From the NCBI GenBank assembly GCA_014239655.1, contig JAAZYM010000021.1, positions 1-41,307 on the forward strand: a stretch of 41,307 bases of DNA, read 5' to 3'. The DNA is from Flavobacteriales bacterium. Lineage in GTDB: Bacteria; Bacteroidota; Bacteroidia; Flavobacteriales; BACL11. This document shows positions 37,101-41,307 of the stretch, one piece after another (the stretch's first letter is position 1; the number at the start of each line of letters is the position of its first letter). Both the position numbers and the translations under genes were made by a program. The notes below the pieces were generated by a model. That model was not told where the DNA came from. It made no database searches and saw nothing but the letters and a program-made list of their open reading frames with translations.

Positions 37101-38869
37101 ATATTTCAGGCTTGCAAATAGGTAGTAACCAAATTACTATTAATAGTTTAACTGATAATAATGGGGTTACAACACCACCAAATCAGTTGCCTTCTCCAGT
37201 ATTCGTAACAGTAAATGCTAATCCAAATGTTGATTATACAACTTCAACTCCTGAAATTTGCTATAATGATCCAGCGAGATTAGACTTTAATTTCTTAGCA
37301 GGTAGTCCGCCATTCTCTATAGACTACTCAATTAATGCAATTAATCAAACTCCATTAACATTAAATGGAAGTGGAAATCAGCAACATACTATTACTCCTT
37401 CTCCTACGGTAGGTCTAAATAGTTATGATATTATTAAAATTACTGATGGTAATGGATGTGAGGGTATACCAAATCCATCAAGTGCGTCTATTTTAGTTAA
37501 CCCAACACCAGAGGTAAATATCACAGTAAGTGGTACAAACCCAATTTGTGATGGTCAAAATTCTGAATTGTTCTTCCCTGTGATATCTGGAACTCCTCCA
37601 TTTAATGTAAATTATTTAGCAGGAGGATCAGCATTATCTGCTAATATAGATGGAAGTGGAAATCAAACTTCAGGTGGTCCAATGATTATTTCTCCTAACA
37701 CAACAACAACTTATACATTAACTTCTTTAACAGATTCAAAAGGGTGTACCAATACTTTATCTAATAGTGCTACCCTAACTGTCAATGAAATACCTAATGT
37801 AATTGTGAGCGGTGACACAGAAATATGTAATCAAGATGACACTCCTTTATTCTTTACTTTTTCAGCAGGAACAGCACCATGGACAATTAGTTATACTGTT
37901 GCAACAAATCCTAATTCTATAACATTATACAATACTGATGATACACTAATGGTTAATCCAAATACGACTACAACGTATACATTTACAAATATCAGTGATA
38001 ATAATTGTTCGGCTACTATTAATGAAGCTGTAACAATAACAGTGAATCCTTTACCACAATCAGTAATAAGTGGTGGTGGTTCTGTATGTGATGATGGAAG
38101 TACCTTAGAGGTGCAAATTATCACAAATAGTGGTACCCCAAACTATGATATTAGTTATAATGTTGGTTTGATAAATAAATTTGTTGCTGATGTAGGAACT
38201 CCTTTTGTAATTAACACAAATGAATCAGGAGTTTATACCCTAACTGAAGTTATTGATAGTAAAGGTTGTGTTGCTCAAAGCATTACTGGTAGTGCAGAGG
38301 TATATGTAAATGATTTCCCTGAAGTTGTCTTACAAGCTTATCCACAACCAACAACAATTACTAATCCTAAAATTAGTTTTATTGATGCCTCAACCGATCA
38401 TATTAGTGGCTACTGGGATTTTGGTGATGGAACTATTGAATTTACTAATTTTGACTTAACAACACATATTTATTCAGATACAGGTTCATATAATGTAATG
38501 TTACAAATTGAAAGTGATAGTGGTTGTGTTTCTACTGCTTACCAAACAATCGTTATTGATCCTGATTTTATCGTATATATTCCTGAAGGCTTTACACCAA
38601 ACAATGATCTTAAGAATGATTATTACCAACCAATTGTAAGTGGTGTTCAAAGTTATGAGTTTAAAATCTTTAATCGTTTTGGTCAAGTAATCTTCTCAAC
38701 AACCGATTATACTAATGTATACTGTTCAAGTGGTTGTTCAGCTGCATGGGATGGTCTTATGAGTAATGGAGACTATGCTATGGTAGGTACTTATACCTAT
38801 TCTATGGTTGTATTTGACCTAAATGGAAAAGAGAGAACATTCCAAGGGAATATTTCTTTAATGAGATAA
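34124..38869 (+). CDS. Giant T9SS type B adhesin-like protein with Ig-like repeats
   Basis: The 1581-residue protein has a signal peptide (to about residue 29, ending LTIQSFSQ). A reelin-like jelly-roll domain follows at about 62-213 (GVYLRYKIPGGTWTDITYF, WDFWGIDNVSI). From about 470 to 1410 come roughly ten Ig-like modules of 80-95 residues, many with a C-x-G start and an NPNTTTTYxF or SLTDSKGC end. Then come a PKD domain (about 1411-1480, GYWDFGDGTIEF) and an intact type B sorting domain (about 1482-1581, YIPEGFTPNNDLKNDYY ... AAWDGLMSNGDYAMVGTYTY). It should be exported by T9SS and displayed on the surface or released. Binding target is unknown. Confidence 0.9.
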   Translation: MNKKFTILNKLRISLLLLASLLTIQSFSQGGCTIYLTSVRDTIACGETLDLQSVGLGGLQTDDFSGSTLSGLWQSVSAGYTIGGPCGTNPNGGVHLWFGTGCAIPREATTNPVDASCGGTISFDFRQETQSGNCDGPDLQNEGVYLRYKIPGGTWTDITYFSPIGFPYTGWQNHSFPIPGPAQINGVQFKWIQTNASGVTWDFWGIDNVSITSCSSFGQTWYGPGVNGFTGDSTQVSPIDETIYSVMYTNGVNDTCYDSLTIYVEQPSIIASVFPSSCSGSDTLFAQATIPANCYYQLECWNYLPPPGAQNLGWQVPNTTPQAYHNIDLMVNGNLQSNYTMIAGANYTSENYLIPVTDGEVIDLLFTSLGTGANEAMYRLYDSQNNLLTTQGFPGSVPSNYTAHVVTCPATATYNYSWANITSGGVAGLNDPNVQNPLATVAQVTNFQVTAYDSLNPGCIAIDTVTCLPNLNNITGTMTGLTNICVGDGIQLDFTLVGLAPFDLILDVTDDNGVTTVLTFQLDANGLDLNTGLPIVFTPVVSTTYSILSLSDITGCPGSITNPALVVTVNEYPTLNVSTVNPIICQGQSTILDFTLTGTPDFYVPSSFGSIPTNLTLDANGNDASGNPISVNPNTTTTYNFFSITGANGCSTTLSDSITITVNPAINAGNNAFLTVCSDDNSTYALENLIGPGQDLTGFWTTASGSILPTNPNFTFNPQTMPAGNYTYTVEGPPCPPDLATVNISFVDPPFSGFASNQEICINDYPGGNTFNLNALLTNADPGGVWTSGGSSISAQISPNIYGAGAHQFDYEVFGTAPCNDMTTTATLTINPTPVVNSLTTNIPVVNQGYDVDVIVDMLVGSPPFTITVEDDDSPPNSHTININPPNTSGLVNVIPNVIPITTYSITSILDGKGCAATSALTVPVIVDPYPFIDPFTTSTPVICEGDNASISVVLVLGEAPIAVDYSYNGNNYVYNLGNVGQITPISATIPLDISGLQIGSNQITINSLTDNNGVTTPPNQLPSPVFVTVNANPNVDYTTSTPEICYNDPARLDFNFLAGSPPFSIDYSINAINQTPLTLNGSGNQQHTITPSPTVGLNSYDIIKITDGNGCEGIPNPSSASILVNPTPEVNITVSGTNPICDGQNSELFFPVISGTPPFNVNYLAGGSALSANIDGSGNQTSGGPMIISPNTTTTYTLTSLTDSKGCTNTLSNSATLTVNEIPNVIVSGDTEICNQDDTPLFFTFSAGTAPWTISYTVATNPNSITLYNTDDTLMVNPNTTTTYTFTNISDNNCSATINEAVTITVNPLPQSVISGGGSVCDDGSTLEVQIITNSGTPNYDISYNVGLINKFVADVGTPFVINTNESGVYTLTEVIDSKGCVAQSITGSAEVYVNDFPEVVLQAYPQPTTITNPKISFIDASTDHISGYWDFGDGTIEFTNFDLTTHIYSDTGSYNVMLQIESDSGCVSTAYQTIVIDPDFIVYIPEGFTPNNDLKNDYYQPIVSGVQSYEFKIFNRFGQVIFSTTDYTNVYCSSGCSAAWDGLMSNGDYAMVGTYTYSMVVFDLNGKERTFQGNISLMR
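35530..38330 (+). repeat. Tandem Ig-like module array inside the giant adhesin gene
   Basis: Protein-level repeats of 80-95 residues fill this stretch. Conserved DNA pieces recur, for example CCTAACACAACAACAAC at about 36020 and again at about 37695, with a diverged copy at about 37958. Repeats share the order [IV]C-x-[GD] start, G-[TSA]-P-P-[FW] middle, TTTTY strand, and a [GN]C before the linker. Divergence between copies is high, so the array is old. Confidence 0.7.
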
Positions 38870-38925
38870 TTATTGAACACATAAGAATCTAATAATCTGA
38901 CTTCTATCTTAATACTTAATAAAGG

Positions 38926-38933
38926 TAATTTTG
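38926..38933 (+). promoter_or_regulatory. Putative -7 promoter element for the SprB-repeat gene
   Basis: TAATTTTG, a full match to TAnnTTTG, lies 26 bases before the GTG start at 38960. No -33 TTG is seen. The 90-base gap after the previous gene suggests separate transcription. Confidence 0.45.
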
Positions 38934-38959
38934 ATTCTTATTCAAAAAAACATTTTATT

Positions 38960-41307
38960 GTGAAAAAATTAATATTACATATATTATTTTTCTTATTCAT
39001 AACAGATGTTTTAGCTCAAGGAACATGCTCTACTGCATTACCTTTTTGTACAGGAAGCAGTTATACATACCCTGCTTCAACAAATACCCCTGCTCCTCCT
39101 GGAACAAATTTTGGTTGTTTAGGTACTCAGCCTAATCCAGCATTTTACTATATGGAAATAGCAAATCCTGGAAATCTCACAATATATATGTCAACCACAC
39201 CTAATCGAGATATTGATTTTATATGCTGGGGACCTTTTACAAATTTTAATACAATGTGTAGTCAACTAAACACTGCTCCAATTGAAGATTGTAGTTATTC
39301 GGCTTCCTGGAATGAAACCTGTAATATTACTGGGGCAATAACTGGAGAATACTATTTATTATTAATTACAAATTATTCTAATCAAAGCTGTAACATATCA
39401 TTCTCACAGACTGGAGGAAGCGGAACAACAAATTGTTGTATTATAGCTGGAAATGCTGGTGATGATAATACCATATCAGTATGCCAACTTGATACAACAT
39501 TTAATCTATTTAACCAACTCTTAGGAAGCCCAAATATAGGAGGGGCATGGTATGACCCTTCAAATAATCTACTTGCCAATTCTATTTTTGATCCAAGCTC
39601 TGATCCTTCTGGGGTATATTCATACATAGTGCCTGGTTCATCAACATGTCCTGACGACACTAGCTTCTTAGATATCACTGTTAACACAAATCCTGTTGTT
39701 AATTTTTCCCTTCCTTTTAATATATGTTCTAATGAACCAAATATTCTTTTAAATGGGACACCCACCGGAGGAAGTTATTTTGGAAATGTTACAAATAACA
39801 GTTTTTTTACTCCAAATAATATTGGACTAAATACCATATCATATGTATATTCTGATACCAATAACTGTTCTGATACTTCAACTCAATATATTATTGTTTA
39901 TGATGCTCCAAATGTAATTTCCACTTCAACAAACACAAGCTGTTATGGATTTAATGATGGCCAAATAAACTTAAACATATCTGGAGGAACACAACCCATA
40001 ATACAAAACTGGGGAGGTGTGAATCCACAAATGTTATCAGCAGGATCCTACCCTTATACTATATTAGATTCAAATAACTGTCTCGTAACGGATACAGTTC
40101 ATGTTTATGAACCCCCAGGATTCTCAACGAACATTACAAATAATAACACATCCTGTAATGGATCGAATGATGGGTCTGCTTCTATTATTTTCCAAATAGA
40201 TAATTTTCCAAACTCTTATGGGACTGTTTCTTTATTAGATTATTGTAGTTCCAATCCAGGAGTAAATACATTTAGCAGTATTAAGAATGTATCTCTCAAT
40301 GGAGATAATCAAAACATAAATAACAATACTAGTGGATTATGTGATTCATATGAAGATTACACAAATCAATATGCCGATCTTACTCAAGGTCAAACATATA
40401 CTTTATATGTAAGTATAGGTGATTGTAATGGATATAACTTTCCAAGTGGTGGATATGCTTATATTGATTGGAATGTTGATGGAGATTTTCTCGATCCTGG
40501 TGAAGAGATAGGATCTATTCCTTTTGGAGATACTATAGTAAATGCATCTGTTCCAATAACCTTTACTGTTCCAATGACTGGTTCTTATGGTCCAACTCGA
40601 TTAAGAATAGTAACTCAGTTTTCGAGTCTATCAAGTATTTCTTCAATAACACCATGTGATCAAGGATTGTTCTCTCCTACAACTTCCACCTATAATGAAC
40701 CTTGGTATGGTGCCACAGAAGATTATTCTTTAAGCATATATCCAGATACAAATATTGTTACTTATCTATGGTCTAATGGAGATACAACAGAAAATATAAC
40801 TAATTTATCTTCGGCTACATATAGTGTTCAAGTTTCAAGTAATGGATGTACACTAACAGATTCTGTAACGATTACTCAGCCACCAATAATAAATACTTCA
40901 GTATCATCAATAAATATAAGTTGTAATGGAGCAAATGATGGAGGAATATCACTAAATATTAATGGGGGAACTCCTAATTATACAGTTAATGTAGCTGGAT
41001 TTAATCAAACATTAAACAATGGCGCAACACTCTATACAACTCCTCAAACCTTATCTGCAGGAATGTATACATATACTATCACAGATACAAATGGATGTAC
41101 AATCATTGATTCAATCCAAATTATTGAATCTAGTGGAATAAACTCGAGTGAGAATACTACGAATGTAAGCTGCTATGGTGGTAGTGATGGGAGTATTGAT
41201 CTATCAATAAGTGGTGGGAATGGTCCATTTAACTTTCTTTGGAACACTAGCGATACAACTGAAGATATTACAAATCTTAGTATCGGAACATATACATATA
41301 CTATTAC
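38960..41307 (+). CDS. Giant SprB-repeat/GEVED surface protein, N-terminal part (3' end outside window)
   Basis: The frame is open from a GTG at 38960 to the window end: 782 codons with no stop. GTG is chosen because a clean signal peptide follows (KKLILHILFFLFITDVLAQ). Residues about 21-155 form a cysteine-rich N-terminal domain seen in large Bacteroidota surface proteins (DFICWGPFTNFNTMCSQL, GEYYLLLITNYSNQSC). Ig-like modules follow to about 320. SprB-type repeats begin at Cys328, Cys399, Cys655 and Cys738 (SCYGFNDGQINL, SCNGSNDGSASI, SCNGANDGGISL, SCYGGSDGSIDL). A GEVED domain at about 427-596 (YIDWNVDGDFLDPGEEIG) interrupts the second one. SprB is a gliding adhesin in Flavobacterium. This one is likely a T9SS substrate, with the sorting domain beyond the window. 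Confidence 0.88.
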   Translation, partial: MKKLILHILFFLFITDVLAQGTCSTALPFCTGSSYTYPASTNTPAPPGTNFGCLGTQPNPAFYYMEIANPGNLTIYMSTTPNRDIDFICWGPFTNFNTMCSQLNTAPIEDCSYSASWNETCNITGAITGEYYLLLITNYSNQSCNISFSQTGGSGTTNCCIIAGNAGDDNTISVCQLDTTFNLFNQLLGSPNIGGAWYDPSNNLLANSIFDPSSDPSGVYSYIVPGSSTCPDDTSFLDITVNTNPVVNFSLPFNICSNEPNILLNGTPTGGSYFGNVTNNSFFTPNNIGLNTISYVYSDTNNCSDTSTQYIIVYDAPNVISTSTNTSCYGFNDGQINLNISGGTQPIIQNWGGVNPQMLSAGSYPYTILDSNNCLVTDTVHVYEPPGFSTNITNNNTSCNGSNDGSASIIFQIDNFPNSYGTVSLLDYCSSNPGVNTFSSIKNVSLNGDNQNINNNTSGLCDSYEDYTNQYADLTQGQTYTLYVSIGDCNGYNFPSGGYAYIDWNVDGDFLDPGEEIGSIPFGDTIVNASVPITFTVPMTGSYGPTRLRIVTQFSSLSSISSITPCDQGLFSPTTSTYNEPWYGATEDYSLSIYPDTNIVTYLWSNGDTTENITNLSSATYSVQVSSNGCTLTDSVTITQPPIINTSVSSINISCNGANDGGISLNINGGTPNYTVNVAGFNQTLNNGATLYTTPQTLSAGMYTYTITDTNGCTIIDSIQIIESSGINSSENTTNVSCYGGSDGSIDLSISGGNGPFNFLWNTSDTTEDITNLSIGTYTYTI

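Noticed and set aside
39382-39765. A 127-codon minus-strand open frame near the window end
   Set aside because: It lies opposite the GTG-started SprB-repeat gene, whose product has clear domains through this stretch.
1-41307. Mobile element, prophage, or tRNA/rRNA genes
   Set aside because: No transposase, integrase or phage proteins, no terminal repeats and no tRNA or rRNA motifs were found; base composition looks even throughout.

Overview
The window is AT-rich chromosomal DNA from a member of the Bacteroidota, most likely a Flavobacteriales-type marine or freshwater organism. Several signals support this: type IX secretion (T9SS) type B C-terminal sorting domains, SprB repeats, GEVED and choice-of-anchor L domains, a DUF4249 lipoprotein beside a TonB-dependent receptor, the Bat aerotolerance operon, a bacillithiol gene (bshC), and promoters of the Bacteroidota type TAnnTTTG. 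I cannot name the family or genus from this sequence. There are no tRNAs, rRNAs, insertion sequences, phage genes or CRISPR arrays that I can see. Coding density is very high and no stretch over 300 bases lacks a gene.

Layout. 1-1958 (+): 3' end of a TonB-dependent outer-membrane receptor followed by a DUF4249 lipoprotein. 8061-1960 (-): a compact operon of a YwqK/MORN-repeat protein, mnmA (tRNA 2-thiolation), bshC (bacillithiol), guaA (GMP synthase) and a LysM plus periplasmic-binding-fold protein. 10717-8111 (-): a DUF4199 membrane protein and two glycosyltransferases, probably for envelope glycans. 10799-10905 (+): the signal recognition particle RNA with a clear promoter, ending against recG. 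15915-10906 (-): a small lipoprotein, a VTC-type polyphosphate polymerase, a DUF4956 membrane protein, a DUF2490 protein, cytidine deaminase and recG. 16747-15971 (-): mazG. 16840-17031 (+): a small four-cysteine membrane protein resembling NqrM, convergent with apbE (18065-17028, -). Together these look like a maturation pair for Na+-NQR.

22883-18062 (-): two tandem T9SS type B secreted proteins. The second is interrupted by an in-frame amber codon inside its sorting domain. 25457-22967 (-): truA and an MsbA-like ABC exporter. 25580-33552 (+): the complete aerotolerance operon (MoxR ATPase, DUF58, a membrane-anchored protein, BatA, BatB, BatC, BatD, BatE). A promoter with an inverted repeat over its -33 element precedes it. 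33676-41307 (+): an unrecognised small secreted protein overlapping a 1581-residue Ig-like/PKD adhesin with an intact sorting domain, then the first 782 codons of another giant SprB-repeat protein that starts at GTG and runs off the window.

The main points for a second look are the amber codon in the sorting domain at 18281-18283, the GEVED domain nested inside a SprB repeat at about 40240-40750, the inverted repeat at the bat promoter, the convergent NqrM-like/ApbE pair, and the lipoprotein-polyphosphate polymerase-DUF4956-DUF2490 module. I found no clear evidence of a wholly new system. The best candidates for undescribed biology are that polyphosphate module and the small-secreted-protein/giant-adhesin pair.
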